A stretch of DNA of 64,000 nucleotides, from assembly GCF_028830055.1 (NCBI RefSeq), contig NZ_CP101655.1:5669316-5733315 (forward strand), given 5' to 3'. Shown piece after piece: positions 9,147 through 18,516 of this stretch; the first letter of the stretch is position 1; every line of letters begins with the position of its first letter. The notes beneath the pieces were generated by a model. It saw only the letters and a program-made list of their open reading frames with translations, searched no databases and was not told the origin of the DNA. A program made the position numbers and the translations under genes. This DNA comes from Pseudomonas serboccidentalis. GTDB lineage: Bacteria; Pseudomonadota; Gammaproteobacteria; Pseudomonadales; Pseudomonadaceae.

Positions 9147-10331
9147 TCAGGCCGTTTGCCCTACAGCCGCTTCGGAAGGTGTGCGTGGGAAAACCACGGC
9201 AGCGAGGAAGGTCAACGCACCAAAACCCGCCAGAATCAAGTAAAGCCCGACAAAACCATGGCGCGGTTCGACATAGGCAATCAGCGGAATCGCTGTCGCA
9301 CTGGCGCCGAACGACAGGCAGTAACGCAGGGCGAATACCCGTGACTGCCACTGCGGCGCAACGAAATTGGCGACCATCGAGTCGTTCACTGTCACCTGAC
9401 CGAACACCACGAACATGAACGCCGCACCGAGCACGATCACCGCCCAGCCATCGACATACGCCATGGCGTACAACAGCGGCGCCTGAAACAGCGTCAACAC
9501 GATAAACGGCCATTTCAGGCTGACTCGGTGCAACACCTGGCCGATGCTCAACTGCGCCACCGCACCGAAGGCGTATGCCAGGCTGACCACCACGCCTAGG
9601 GTTTGCGGCGAGGCGAACACATCATGCAGACGTTCCTGAAACAGCTTCGGGTAAGTCATGGTCGTGGCGTTGAACACCACGCCACCCGTGGCCGTCGCCA
9701 GCGCCAGCACCGTGAACACCATGACCATCGAAATGCGCCGCCCGGCAGCGCCCTTCAGTGCGGTGTGTGGACGCTGCGGGATCGGTTCTTCACGTACCTG
9801 CAAGGCAAAGCCGATCCCCAACACGATCGCCACCACCCCCGGTAACACAAAGGCCGAACGCCAGCCGAATTGCGCCACCAGCAACCCGGTGATCAGCGCC
9901 GAAAACGCCACGCCGAGGTTGCCCCACATGCCATTGATACCAATCTCCCGCCCGCGATTCTGCGCGTAGGCCACCAGCATCGCGGTGCCCACCGGGTGAT
10001 AGATCGCGGCGAAAATGCCGATCAGGGTCAGCCCGACCACCAGCATCGTCGGGCTGGTGCTCAGCCCGGTGAAGATCGCCGAAACGCCAATACCGAAGAA
10101 AAATACCAGCATCATCTGCCGCCGGCTCCAGTGATCACCCAGCCAGCCGGCCGGTAGCGAACACGCGCCAAAGGCAATGAAGCCGCCCAGCGACAGGCCG
10201 ATCAGCGCGGCATAGTCGAGGCCGAAGGCCTGGGTCATGCCGAGCACGGCGGCGGGAAAAATCAGCATGAACATGTGATCGATCACATGGGCAGCGTTGA
10301 CGTAGCGTATGACGTTTCGAGATTGATTCAT
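9147..10331 (-). CDS. MFS transporter
   Basis: A 394-residue integral membrane protein with about 12 hydrophobic segments and the MFS signature between helices 2 and 3 (GWLGDHWSRRQ, about 63-73). The motif IFAAIYHPVGTAML (about 105-118) is typical of the Fsr/NNP-like efflux branch. Substrate unknown. The start codon is back to back with the promoter region of a divergent AraC-type regulator (start 10432). An AraC regulator next to an MFS exporter resembles the NimR-NimT/YeaM-YeaN arrangement of E. coli, where the regulator controls the exporter; that assignment is inference. Confidence 0.85.
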   Translation of the reverse strand: MNQSRNVIRYVNAAHVIDHMFMLIFPAAVLGMTQAFGLDYAALIGLSLGGFIAFGACSLPAGWLGDHWSRRQMMLVFFFGIGVSAIFTGLSTSPTMLVVGLTLIGIFAAIYHPVGTAMLVAYAQNRGREIGINGMWGNLGVAFSALITGLLVAQFGWRSAFVLPGVVAIVLGIGFALQVREEPIPQRPHTALKGAAGRRISMVMVFTVLALATATGGVVFNATTMTYPKLFQERLHDVFASPQTLGVVVSLAYAFGAVAQLSIGQVLHRVSLKWPFIVLTLFQAPLLYAMAYVDGWAVIVLGAAFMFVVFGQVTVNDSMVANFVAPQWQSRVFALRYCLSFGASATAIPLIAYVEPRHGFVGLYLILAGFGALTFLAAVVFPRTPSEAAVGQTA

Positions 10332-10431
10332 GGCGGCACGCTTGTGTTTGTTATGGGCGGAAGGTTGTCAGCGGCTTTATGCTAAGTTGGCGAAAAAGCG
10401 CATACCTGCCAACCAAGTCATCAGATCCGAC

Positions 10432-11196
10432 ATGTTGATCAGCCATTTCGAACACGGCCCGGTGAGTGCCTACCCCCGGGATTATCTGGACGGCGCGCAC
10501 CAGCCGCTGCACCTGCACCGCGAGGCGCAGTTGCTGTATGCCGTCAGAGGGATCATGCGGGTGGTCACCGACCTCGGTGCCTGGGTGATTCCGCCGAGTC
10601 GTGCGGTGTGGATTCCGCCGCAAGTCGCACACGAGATTTTCATGTCCGGCGACGTGCAGATGCGTTCGCTGTTCATCGCCCCCGAACTGTCCCCGGCGAG
10701 CCTGCAACAGTGCTGCGTGCTGGCGGTGACGCCGCTGCTGCGCGAGTTGATCCTGCGCGCCGTGCAGGGCCCGCCGCATGCGGACAATCCGCTGATCCAG
10801 CAATTGATGCTGGAAGAACTCGCCAGCCTGGAAAACCTGCCGCTGCACATTCCGATGCCCACTGACCGACGCCTGCAGAACATCTGTCTGGCGTTGCTGC
10901 ACACACCGGATCACCCCAACACCCTGGAAGACTGGGCGCAGCAGGTCGGCGCCAGCTCACGTACCCTGGCGCGGCTGTTCCAGCGACAACTGAAGATGAG
11001 TTTCAACGCCTGGCGCCAGCAACTGCGCCTGATGGAAGCCCTGCCGCGCCTGCTCGCCGGGGACAGCGTGCAGAGCGTGGCGCGGGACTTGGGTTACGGC
11101 AGCGCGCGGGCGTTCAGCGCGATGTTTCGCCGTTTGCTCGGGGACAATCCCCGGGATTATCTGCATACCCTGAGCAAGCTGAGCGAACTCGTGTAG
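10432..11196 (+). CDS. AraC-family transcriptional regulator with cupin sensor domain
   Basis: I chose the ATG at 10432 (254 residues, MLISHFEHG) over an upstream GTG/ATG frame that would run into the divergent MFS start and adds 34 uncharacteristic residues. The N-terminal cupin-like half carries HLHREAQLLY and WVIPPSRAVWIPP, typical of the YeaM/NimR branch. The C-terminal half has two helix-turn-helices (ASSRTLARLFQRQL and VARDLGYGSARAFSAMFRR followed by G.NP.DY). It probably controls the divergent MFS gene 100 bp away. Its TAG stop codon is formed by the first bases of a REP element. Confidence 0.85.
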   Translation: MLISHFEHGPVSAYPRDYLDGAHQPLHLHREAQLLYAVRGIMRVVTDLGAWVIPPSRAVWIPPQVAHEIFMSGDVQMRSLFIAPELSPASLQQCCVLAVTPLLRELILRAVQGPPHADNPLIQQLMLEELASLENLPLHIPMPTDRRLQNICLALLHTPDHPNTLEDWAQQVGASSRTLARLFQRQLKMSFNAWRQQLRLMEALPRLLAGDSVQSVARDLGYGSARAFSAMFRRLLGDNPRDYLHTLSKLSELV

Positions 11197-11277
11197 GAGC
11201 TGTCGAGTGAAACGAGGCTGCGATCTTTTAATCCTCAAAGACAAGATCAAAAGATCGCAGCCTGCGGCAGCTCCTAC
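11193..11277. repeat. REP doublet, family 1
   Basis: gtaggagctg...ggctgcgatctttta, short spacer, gatcaaaagatcgcagcctgcggcagctcctac. Two inverted arms form a long hairpin. It lies between the converging AraC (+) and LysE (-) genes and supplies the AraC stop codon (tag at 11194-11196). The left arm has a variant inner segment (tcgagtgaaacga). Confidence 0.85.
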
Positions 11278-11290
11278 AAGTGAGTGTTGG

Positions 11291-11920
11291 TCAATGCATC
11301 TCGGTGAACGCGAGTTTCACACCGATGGCGACCAGCACCGCGCCCATGGTGCGGTCGAACCAGTGGCCCATGCGGGCGAAACCGGCGCGCACGCGTTGCT
11401 GGCTGAACAGCATCGCCACCAGGCAAAACCAGATCGCTGTCGCAACAGCGAGGTAAACCCCATACCCGGCCTGCACCGCCAGCGGGGTGTGCGGGTTGAT
11501 CACCACGGTGAACAGCGAGAGGAAGAACAGCGTGGCTTTCGGGTTCAGACCATTGGTGACGAAGCCCGAAGTGAAGGCACCGCGCGCGGTACGCACACCG
11601 GTTTCCTTGTGCAGATCGTCAGTGACGGTTTTCGCCGGTTGCGCGCGCAAGGCCTTGAAGCCGATGTACAGCAGGTAAGCCGCGGCGGCCCATTTCAAGG
11701 CGTTGAACAGCACGATCGATTGCGACACGATCAGGCCGATACCCAGCAGCGAATAACCCACGTGCAGAAAAATCGCCGAGCCCACGCCCAGTGCCGTCCA
11801 GGTGCCGGCGCGGCGACCATGGGTCACGCTCTCGCGCACCACCACGGCAAAGTCCGGGCCGGGGCTGGCCACGGCCAACAGATGGATCAGTGCAACGGTC
11901 AAGAACTCGGTCCAGTACAT
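11291..11920 (-). CDS. LysE/RhtB-family amino acid or metabolite exporter
   Basis: A 209-residue membrane protein with about six hydrophobic helices. The N-terminal VASPGPDFAVVVRESVTHGRRAG (from about 18) is the LysE/RhtB signature, in which the conserved proline-glycine-proline sits in helix 1. Family members export amino acids such as threonine, homoserine, lysine or related compounds by proton antiport. Substrate cannot be read from sequence. Single gene; its 5' side faces the hydroxyacid dehydrogenase across a REP doublet. Confidence 0.88.
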   Translation of the reverse strand: MYWTEFLTVALIHLLAVASPGPDFAVVVRESVTHGRRAGTWTALGVGSAIFLHVGYSLLGIGLIVSQSIVLFNALKWAAAAYLLYIGFKALRAQPAKTVTDDLHKETGVRTARGAFTSGFVTNGLNPKATLFFLSLFTVVINPHTPLAVQAGYGVYLAVATAIWFCLVAMLFSQQRVRAGFARMGHWFDRTMGAVLVAIGVKLAFTEMH

Positions 11921-11970
11921 GGGGGCTCCTTTGGGGCGGCTTGGTCAAGAAATCTGTAGGAAACACAGTC

Positions 11971-12074
11971 CTGTGGTGAGGGGGCTTGCCCCCGTTCGGC
12001 TGCGCAGCAGTCGTAAGTTCAGCCGGTTTCAGGGCCGCTTCGCGACCCGACGGGGGCAAGCCCTCTCACCACAG
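11971..12074. repeat. REP doublet, family 3 (GGGGGCTTGCCCCC type)
   Basis: ctgtggtgagggggcttgcccccg and its inverted partner cgggggcaagccctctcaccacag enclose a ~50-bp spacer containing gctgcgcagcagtcgtaa. It is placed between divergent genes (LysE exporter and hydroxyacid dehydrogenase). Confidence 0.85.
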
Positions 12075-12186
12075 GAGATGCCAGCAGGCATTAGGCATGA
12101 GACTTCAGCGCTCTGCGTAACCAATTGTTTCATCTGGTAGGCTCGGCAGATTACGCCTTCCGTTCACCGCACAAAAGGTACAGTTG

Positions 12187-13152
12187 ATGAGCAACCCGCG
12201 CCGCGCCGTATTCCTCGATCACCCGTCTCTGGATCTTGGCGATCTCGACCTCAGCCCGTTGCGTGCCTGCTTCAGTGATCTGCAACTGTTCGCCCAGACC
12301 TTGCCCGAACAAGTCAGCGAACGCCTGCACGGTGCCACCGTGGCGATCACCAACAAGATCCGCATTGACGCCGCCGCGATGGCCGCCAACCCTGATCTGA
12401 AGCTGATCCTGATCACCGCCACCGGCACCAATAACGTCGACCTGGAAGCGGCTCGCACCCACGGTATCACCGTGTGCAACTGTCAGGGTTACGGCACACC
12501 GTCGGTGGCGCAGCACACGATCATGTTGCTGCTCAACCTCGCCACCCGCCTCGCGGATTATCAGAAAGCCGTCGGCGAAGGTCGCTGGCAGCAAGCGCAA
12601 CAGTTCTGCCTGCTGGACTACCCGATCGTCGAACTGGAAGGCAAAACCCTTGGCCTGCTCGGTCATGGCGAACTCGGTGGCGCGGTCGCGCGGCTGGCCG
12701 AAGCGTTTGGCATGCGCGTGCTGCTCGGGCAGATTCCCGGCCGCCCCGCCCGCCCGGATCGTCTGCCGCTGAACGAATTGCTCCCGCAGATCGACGCCCT
12801 GACCCTGCACTGCCCGCTGAACGAACATACCCGCCATTTCATCGGCGCCCGCGAACTGGCGGCGATGAAGCCCGGCGCATTTGTAGTCAACACGGCCCGT
12901 GGCGGTTTGATCGACGAACAAGCCCTGGCTGACGCATTGCGCAATGGCCATCTCGGCGGCGCGGCCACCGATGTGCTCAGCGTCGAACCACCGGTCAATG
13001 GCAATCCATTGCTGGCCGCCGACATTCCGCGACTGATCGTCACCCCGCACAACGCCTGGGGCAGTCGCGAGGCGCGGCAGCGTATCGTTGGCCAATTGAC
13101 CGAAAACGCGCAGGCGTTCTTCAGCGGTAAAGCGCTGCGGGTCGTCAGTTGA
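12187..13152 (+). CDS. D-2-hydroxyacid dehydrogenase (glycerate dehydrogenase/hydroxypyruvate reductase-like)
   Basis: Start chosen at ATG 12187 (321 residues), 8 bases after AAGGT; a TTG three bases upstream is possible. Catalytic residues of the D-2-hydroxyacid dehydrogenase family are in place: Arg in [11 protein letters not shown], Glu in DVLSVEPP and His in TPHNAWGS. The Rossmann loop is GHGELG. The position after the second strand, where NAD-dependent enzymes usually have Asp, reads VLLGQIPGR, so NADP may be preferred (inference). As I recall, the P. putida neighbour of the alkK-like gene (PP_0762) is annotated as hydroxypyruvate reductase, which supports glyoxylate/hydroxypyruvate as substrate. 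Confidence 0.85.
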   Translation: MSNPRRAVFLDHPSLDLGDLDLSPLRACFSDLQLFAQTLPEQVSERLHGATVAITNKIRIDAAAMAANPDLKLILITATGTNNVDLEAARTHGITVCNCQGYGTPSVAQHTIMLLLNLATRLADYQKAVGEGRWQQAQQFCLLDYPIVELEGKTLGLLGHGELGGAVARLAEAFGMRVLLGQIPGRPARPDRLPLNELLPQIDALTLHCPLNEHTRHFIGARELAAMKPGAFVVNTARGGLIDEQALADALRNGHLGGAATDVLSVEPPVNGNPLLAADIPRLIVTPHNAWGSREARQRIVGQLTENAQAFFSGKALRVVS

Positions 13153-13184
13153 TAAACTGCGGCACTTTTTTCCAAGGAGCAGTT

Positions 13185-14183
13185 ATGGATCCGCGCAGTG
13201 AAGTACTGCTTCGTCAGGCCGAGTTATTCCAGGGTTCGCTGTTGTTGGCCGGGTTGCCCGCCGACGATTTGCTCGGGCGCCTGCCCAATGCCTTCGGCTG
13301 GTGCTGGCACGCCGGCGATCAGGCCGCACTCGATGCGCGCTTCGAAGGTCGCAGCCATTTCGGCGTGAACGTGCCGGAGCGTGAGTTCGACAGCGCCGTG
13401 GTGTTTTTGCCCAAGTCCAAGGACTTGACCGACTACATCCTCAACGCCGTGGCTGCGCGTTTACCGGGGCGTGAGGTGTTTCTGGTCGGGGAAAAGCGCA
13501 GCGGTATCGAGGGCGCATCGAAACAGCTCAACCCGTTCGGCAAGCCACGCAAACTCGACAGCGCACGCCATTGCCAGCTGTGGCAGGTCACCGTGGCCAA
13601 TGCGCCTGAAGCCAAATCGCTGGAAAGCCTGGCGCAGACTTATGAGCTGCCACTGGCCGAAGGCCCGTTGAAAGTCATCAGCCTGCCGGGCGTGTTCAGC
13701 CACGGTCGGCTGGATCGCGGCAGCGCCCTGCTGCTGGAGCATCTGGACAAACTGCCAAGCGGTCATCTGCTCGATTTCGGTTGTGGCGCCGGGGTCCTGG
13801 GCGCGGCGGTCAAGCGTCGTTATCCGCACAATCAGGTAACCCTGCTCGACGTCGATGCCTTCGCCGCCGCCAGCAGTCGCCTGACATTGGCGGCCAACGG
13901 TCTGGAAGCCGAGGTGCTGACCGGTGACGGCATCGATGCCGCGCCGATGGGTTTGAACGCGATTCTGAGCAACCCGCCGTTCCATGTCGGGGTCCACACC
14001 GATTATTTCGCCACCGAGAACTTGCTGCGAAAAGCGGCCAAACATCTGAAAAACGGCGGCGAACTGCGGCTGGTGGCGAACAGTTTCCTGAAGTACCAGC
14101 CGCTGATCGAGGAGCATCTGGGCGTGTGTGCGATCAAGGCCGAAGGCAATGGCTTCCGGATCTATCGGGCCAAGCGCGGCTGA
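13185..14183 (+). CDS. rsmC: 16S rRNA (guanine(1207)-N2)-methyltransferase
   Basis: The ATG at 13185 follows AAGGAG by 6 bases and gives 332 residues; an upstream in-frame start overlaps the preceding gene and was rejected. The C-terminal half is a class I SAM-dependent methyltransferase with motif [16 protein letters not shown] and the N6/N2-type catalytic motif SNPPFHVG (about 261-268). The N-terminal half is the degenerate methyltransferase-like domain typical of RsmC, which helps bind the 30S subunit. It methylates G1207 of 16S rRNA. The gene follows the dehydrogenase by 32 bp. Confidence 0.92.
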   Translation: MDPRSEVLLRQAELFQGSLLLAGLPADDLLGRLPNAFGWCWHAGDQAALDARFEGRSHFGVNVPEREFDSAVVFLPKSKDLTDYILNAVAARLPGREVFLVGEKRSGIEGASKQLNPFGKPRKLDSARHCQLWQVTVANAPEAKSLESLAQTYELPLAEGPLKVISLPGVFSHGRLDRGSALLLEHLDKLPSGHLLDFGCGAGVLGAAVKRRYPHNQVTLLDVDAFAAASSRLTLAANGLEAEVLTGDGIDAAPMGLNAILSNPPFHVGVHTDYFATENLLRKAAKHLKNGGELRLVANSFLKYQPLIEEHLGVCAIKAEGNGFRIYRAKRG

Positions 14184-14202
14184 AAATTAGCACTTGCCGA
14201 AT

Positions 14203-14224
14203 GGATTCTGCCTAGGCAGAATCC
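14203..14224. terminator. 22-bp perfect palindrome after rsmC
   Basis: ggattctgccta/ggcagaatcc pairs without mismatch 20 bp after the rsmC stop. It lacks a U-run, so it may be a weak or factor-assisted terminator, or the first stem of the riboswitch leader. Confidence 0.4.
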
Positions 14225-14225
14225 G

Positions 14226-14330
14226 CTCCGTCCTAGGGGAGTAGTCTCCCACGAGCGCCAAGCTCGTCCGGCATACGTCAACATACTTGATCCTCAGATC
14301 ATGGCGTATGCGACCCAAGCGTCCGCACCA
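14226..14330 (+). promoter_or_regulatory. yybP-ykoY (Mn2+) riboswitch aptamer
   Basis: The two signature loops of this class are visible: TAGGGGAGTAG (14234-14244) and CGTCAACATACTTG (14276-14289). They lie on stems such as gcatac...gtatgc (14271-14276 with 14306-14311). The class binds Mn2+ and turns on manganese export genes. It directly precedes a GDT1/UPF0016-type exporter gene, its most usual partner. Confidence 0.9.
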
Positions 14331-14344
14331 GACGGATCGCAGGG

Positions 14345-14430
14345 TTTGACAAGACCTATGACACGCACACCTACCCGGGGCGGGAAGGCTGTACGTGTCA
14401 TAGCCGTGTCGACCCGCCCCTTAGGAAAAT
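14345..14430 (+). promoter_or_regulatory. Riboswitch expression platform over the ribosome binding site
   Basis: Downstream of the aptamer, ctatgacacg (14356-14365) can pair with cgtgtcatag (14394-14403), and ggggcggg (14377-14384) with cccgcccc (14413-14420), which abuts the TTAGGA Shine-Dalgarno sequence. No U-run terminator is seen, so control of translation start by RBS masking is more likely than attenuation. Confidence 0.6.
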
Positions 14431-14434
14431 CCTG

Positions 14435-15019
14435 ATGCTGGACTCGTTACTCGTTCCCACCGCAATCGTTGCCTTGGCCGAAATCGGCGACAAGACGCAA
14501 CTGCTCGCGCTGATTCTCGCCGCTCGCTTTCGCAAACCCTGGCCGATCATCGCCGGTATCGTCGCCGCGACCCTGGCCAACCACGCGGCAGCCGGTGCGG
14601 TAGGCGCCTGGTTCGGCAGCTTCTTCTCCGATTCGGTGCTGCACTGGATTCTCGCCGCGAGCTTCACCGCCACCGCACTGTGGACGTTGGTCCCGGACAA
14701 AATGGACGACGATGAAGCCAGTACCGCACGCAAATTCGGCCCCTTCCTGACCACGCTGATCGCGTTCTTCCTCGCGGAAATCGGTGACAAGACGCAGATC
14801 GCCACCGTGATGCTGGCGGCGCAATACCCTGAGCTGTGGCTGGTGATTATCGGCACCACCCTGGGCATGTTGATTGCCAACGTGCCGGTGGTACTGGCGG
14901 GTAATTTTGCCGCGGAGAAATTGCCACTGACCTTGATCCGTCGCCTGGCGGCTTCGGCGTTCTTCATTCTGGCGATCGTTGCGGTGTACAAGGCGATGCA
15001 GAGCAGTGGCTGGATTTAA
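14435..15019 (+). CDS. GDT1/UPF0016 (TMEM165) family manganese exporter
   Basis: A 194-residue membrane protein with about six helices and two copies of the family motif E-x-G-D-K-T: AEIGDKTQLLA (about 14-24) and AEIGDKTQIAT (about 115-125). The bacterial homologue MneA exports Mn2+. The riboswitch in its leader independently indicates manganese as the ligand and substrate. The protein lies in the inner membrane and protects the cell against Mn2+ excess. TMEM165/GDT1 relatives also move Ca2+, but the leader argues for Mn2+. Confidence 0.92.
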   Translation: MLDSLLVPTAIVALAEIGDKTQLLALILAARFRKPWPIIAGIVAATLANHAAAGAVGAWFGSFFSDSVLHWILAASFTATALWTLVPDKMDDDEASTARKFGPFLTTLIAFFLAEIGDKTQIATVMLAAQYPELWLVIIGTTLGMLIANVPVVLAGNFAAEKLPLTLIRRLAASAFFILAIVAVYKAMQSSGWI

Positions 15020-15043
15020 ACCCTTTTTCTGATCTGGCACAGG

Positions 15044-15179
15044 CCTGTGGCGAGGGAGCTTGCTCCCGTTGGGCTGCGAAGCGGCCCTGAACCCTGCAAA
15101 CGCGGTTTTACAGTTTCACCGCATTGGCCGGGTTTACGACTGCTGCGCAGCCGAGCGGGAGCAAGCTCCCTCGCCACAA
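15044..15179. repeat. REP doublet, family 3 (GAGGGAGCTTGCTCCC type)
   Basis: tgtggcgagggagcttgctcccg and the inverted cgggagcaagctccctcgccaca flank a 90-bp spacer with inner repeats (gggctgcgaagcggccctg / gctgcgcagcc). It lies between the converging Mn exporter and M48 protease genes. Confidence 0.88.
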
Positions 15180-15193
15180 TGGCCCCGTCAATC

Positions 15194-16012
15194 TCAGGAT
15201 TTCGGGGCCTGTTCGTACAGCGGCATGACCTTCGGAATCGCCGCCTGCAACGAGGCGATCCGGCTGGACGAGGCCGGGTGGGTGCTCATGAATTCCGGCG
15301 GTGCGCCTTCCGAAACCTTGCTCATCTTGTTCCACAAGGTGATCGCCGCATTCGGGTTGTACCCGGCGCGGGCGGCCAGTTCGAGGCCGATCAGGTCGGC
15401 TTCGTTTTCGTTGGCGCGACTGTTGGGCAAGGTCATGCCGTAGTTGGCGACGGTGTCGGCCAGCGCCAGGCTGTCCTGACCCAGACCCAACAACGCGCCA
15501 GCACCCTGCTTGGCCATCTCGATCCCGTAGGCCTTGGACATCGCTTCACGACCGTGCTCGCGCAGGGCGTGGGCGATTTCATGGCCCATGACCGCGGCGA
15601 TTTCATCGTCGGTCAGCTTCAGGCTGTCGATCAGCCCGGTGTAGAAAATGATCTTGCCGCCAGGGCCGCAGTTGGCGTTGAGCTCATCGCTCTTGATCAG
15701 GTTGACCTCCCACTGCCATTGCGCCGCATCGGGACGGAAGTTCGGTGCCTGGGCGATCAGCCGGTTGGCAATCGCCTGAACCCGCCTGGCCTCCGGGCTG
15801 GTCTTGTCCAGCACACCTTTGCTCGACGCTTCGCCAACGGTCTTCTGATAGGACTGGGCATACATCTGGTCGACCTCTTGCGAGGACAGCATGCTGAACA
15901 TGTACTGCTTGCGCTCCACCCCCACGGCTCCGCCGCTGGTGGTGTTGACCGACTGACAACCGGCCAGCAACAGCGCTGCGCTCAGTGCACTTACAACCAA
16001 TGTCTTGTTCAT
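15194..16012 (-). CDS. LoiP-like M48 family metalloprotease, lipoprotein
   Basis: A 272-residue protein with a lipoprotein signal ending LLLAGC (Cys19), so it should be anchored to a membrane facing the periplasm. The zinc site HEIAH (144-148) and the downstream ENEAD third-ligand motif are present. This matches the LoiP/YcaL/BepA group of M48 peptidases that act in outer-membrane protein quality control. No TPR domain follows, which separates it from BepA. Single gene, divergent from the chemoreceptor gene. Confidence 0.9.
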   Translation of the reverse strand: MNKTLVVSALSAALLLAGCQSVNTTSGGAVGVERKQYMFSMLSSQEVDQMYAQSYQKTVGEASSKGVLDKTSPEARRVQAIANRLIAQAPNFRPDAAQWQWEVNLIKSDELNANCGPGGKIIFYTGLIDSLKLTDDEIAAVMGHEIAHALREHGREAMSKAYGIEMAKQGAGALLGLGQDSLALADTVANYGMTLPNSRANENEADLIGLELAARAGYNPNAAITLWNKMSKVSEGAPPEFMSTHPASSSRIASLQAAIPKVMPLYEQAPKS

Positions 16013-16275
16013 TCAAAAGCTCCCTGAAAACATGCCGCGTATCCTAGGCGGGTAATTGTATCGACGCCAGATACAACAGACGTGTTGCACCGTCTTTCGG
16101 ACGTTTCCCACCCCTGCTGTCGTAAAAAATTCACTGAGCCCGGCAAGCCTGCTGTCACTGCGTCGCGCACCGATCCATTTGCGACATCCCCCGCCCTTTG
16201 TTCCGCTCAACGCTCATGGCGCAATGCCTGCTGCCGATACAACAGCGCAGACGTCCTCTTGCGTGCGGAGCTCCC

Positions 16276-18417
16276 ATGAAGTTCAAGTCGATCCAGTTTT
16301 CCGTCGCCGCCCTGGCCGGCGCCATCGTCCTCAGCGTGGTCGCTGCGCTGGTGCTGTATGCGCTGTTTTCCGGCGCCCGTACGCAAGAGATGGTGCAACA
16401 GCGCACTCAGGCGCAGTTCGAGCAGGTCATCGAACAACGCCTGACTTCGCTGGCGCAGACCCAGGTCAGCCAGATCCAGCGCGAACTCGAAGCGCCGCTG
16501 CTGATTGCCGGCGGCCTGGTGCGGGTCAACGCCTTGCTCGGTACACCGGACGCCGATGGTCAGCCGAAACTGACCGTCAGCCGCGAGCAACTGATCAATC
16601 TGATCAAGGAAAACGTCGAGAAGAACCCGAAGATTCTCGGCACTTACATCGGTTGGGAAAAAAACGCCCTTGATCACAACGACGCCGCCTACGTCGGCAC
16701 CCGCGTGGTCGGCATCGACGCGACCAACGGGCGCTTCCTGCCATGGTGGTTCCGCAATGACGACGGCACCCTGGGCCTGGACAAACTGGTGGACGTCGAC
16801 GACCAGAAAGTCCTGTCCACCGGCGTGCGCGCCAGCGAGTACTACCTGTGCTCGAAAGAGAGCAAAAAAGCCTGCGTGATCGATCCGGCACCGTACAAGG
16901 TCGGCGACAAATTCGTCATGCTCGCCTCCTTTATTGAACCGATCATGCTCAACGGCGCGTTCCAAGGCATCGTCGGCGCTGACCTGTCGGTGAACTTCAT
17001 CCAGGAAATGCTCCTCGCTGCCAACCAGAAGCTTTACAGCGGCGCCGGGCAAATGGCCCTGATCGGCGGCAATGGCCGGATCGTTGCCTACACCAAGGAC
17101 CCGAGCAAATTCGGTGAGAAGGTCAGCGACATACTCGACGCCGAGCAGATCGCCAACCTGACCAATCTCAAGCGCGGCGAAGTCACTTATTCCGTCAACA
17201 AGGACAAGGGCCGCATTGAGTTGTACCTGCCGTTCGGCATCGGCCAGACCGATGCGCGCTGGACCTTGATGCTGCAACTGCCACTGAACGCGGTGATGGC
17301 GGATCTGCAGAAGCTGCAGGGTGACCTCGATGCCCAGCGCAAATCCGATACCTTCGGCATGGCCATGGTCGGCCTGATCATCGCCGGCGTCGGTCTGCTG
17401 GTGATCTGGCTGGTGGGCCACGGCATCGCACGTCCGCTCAAGCAGATGGTTGCCATGCTGGATGACATTGCCAAAGGTGAAGGCGATCTGACCCGCCGTT
17501 TGAGCAGTGATCGCAGCGATGAACTGGGCTCGATTGCCAAGGGCTTCAACACCTTCCTTGCCAAGTTGCAGGCAATGATCACGCAGGTGGTGACGTCGGT
17601 GCAGAGTGTCAGCGATTCCTCGGAACACACCGCCGACATCGCAATTCGTACCAACATCGGCATTCAGAAACAAATGGCCGAGATCGATCAGGTCGCCACC
17701 GCGGTGCAGGAAATGACCGCGACTGCGCAGGACGTGGCACGCAACGCCACCCAGGCCGCGCAAGCCGCCAGCCATGCGGATCAGGCCGCCGGCCAAGGCA
17801 TGCAGATTGTTCGCGACACGTCGGATTCGATTGGCGTGCTGGCGGTGGAAATCGGCAAGGCCGTGGAAGTGGTGCAGACCCTGGCCAAGGACAGCGAGAA
17901 CATCAACGCGATCCTCACCGCGATACGCGGGATCGCCGAGCAGACCAACCTGCTGGCGCTGAACGCGGCGATCGAAGCGGCGCGAGCCGGCGAGCAGGGG
18001 CGCGGTTTTGCGGTGGTGGCGGACGAGGTGCGCAATCTGGCACAGAAAACCCAGAAGGCCACCGAAGAAATCCAGAGCATGATCCAGCAACTGCAACAGG
18101 GCACCCGCGACGTGGTGCGGGTCATGGAAGACAGCCAGCACCGCACCGACGAGAGCGTGCAGCACGCGGCAAAAGCCGCTGAAGCGCTGGAGACGATTAC
18201 CCAGGCGGTGTCGGTGATCAACGACATGAACACGCAGATCGCCAGTGCGGCGGAAGAGCAAAGCGCGGTGGCTGATGACATCAACCGCAACGTGATCAAT
18301 ATCGGTCAGGTGGCCAATGAAGTGGCGGGCGGTGCGGATGAGTCGAGTTCGGCGAGTGCCGGCCTGACCAAACTGGCGGAACAGCAGCGACGGTTGATCA
18401 ATCAGTTCAAGGTTTAA
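16276..18417 (+). CDS. Methyl-accepting chemotaxis protein with dCache ligand-binding domain
   Basis: The ATG at 16276 (MKFKSIQFS, 713 residues) starts directly before the first membrane helix; the longer frame was rejected. Layout: TM1 about 10-32, a ~330-residue periplasmic dCache-type domain ([39 protein letters not shown]), TM2 about 361-385, HAMP, and a cytoplasmic signalling domain with the hairpin tip [23 protein letters not shown] (about 553-575). It reports ligand to CheA/CheW. Size and domain order resemble polyamine/amine receptors such as TlpQ/McpU, but the ligand cannot be assigned from sequence alone. Confidence 0.9.
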   Translation: MKFKSIQFSVAALAGAIVLSVVAALVLYALFSGARTQEMVQQRTQAQFEQVIEQRLTSLAQTQVSQIQRELEAPLLIAGGLVRVNALLGTPDADGQPKLTVSREQLINLIKENVEKNPKILGTYIGWEKNALDHNDAAYVGTRVVGIDATNGRFLPWWFRNDDGTLGLDKLVDVDDQKVLSTGVRASEYYLCSKESKKACVIDPAPYKVGDKFVMLASFIEPIMLNGAFQGIVGADLSVNFIQEMLLAANQKLYSGAGQMALIGGNGRIVAYTKDPSKFGEKVSDILDAEQIANLTNLKRGEVTYSVNKDKGRIELYLPFGIGQTDARWTLMLQLPLNAVMADLQKLQGDLDAQRKSDTFGMAMVGLIIAGVGLLVIWLVGHGIARPLKQMVAMLDDIAKGEGDLTRRLSSDRSDELGSIAKGFNTFLAKLQAMITQVVTSVQSVSDSSEHTADIAIRTNIGIQKQMAEIDQVATAVQEMTATAQDVARNATQAAQAASHADQAAGQGMQIVRDTSDSIGVLAVEIGKAVEVVQTLAKDSENINAILTAIRGIAEQTNLLALNAAIEAARAGEQGRGFAVVADEVRNLAQKTQKATEEIQSMIQQLQQGTRDVVRVMEDSQHRTDESVQHAAKAAEALETITQAVSVINDMNTQIASAAEEQSAVADDINRNVINIGQVANEVAGGADESSSASAGLTKLAEQQRRLINQFKV

Positions 18418-18420
18418 GGG

Positions 18421-18507
18421 CAAGATCAAAAGATCGCAGCCTGCGGCAGCTCCTACATGGGGATGTGCGTTTCCCTGTAGGAGCTGCCGCAGGCTGCGAT
18501 CTTTTGG
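18421..18507. repeat. REP doublet, family 1
   Basis: caagatcaaaagatcgcagc...gcagctcctac, 19-bp spacer, gtaggagctgccgcaggctgcgatctttt. It sits between the converging chemoreceptor and SRAP genes. Confidence 0.9.
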
Positions 18508-18516
18508 CTTTTTGCA

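Noticed and set aside
16276..18417. Naming the first chemoreceptor tlpQ/mcpU
   Set aside because: Length and domain order fit, but I cannot verify the ligand-pocket residues against the known receptors.
16207..18429. 740-codon open frame on the minus strand
   Set aside because: Antisense to the chemoreceptor gene; composition is His/Gln/Asp-rich without domain features.
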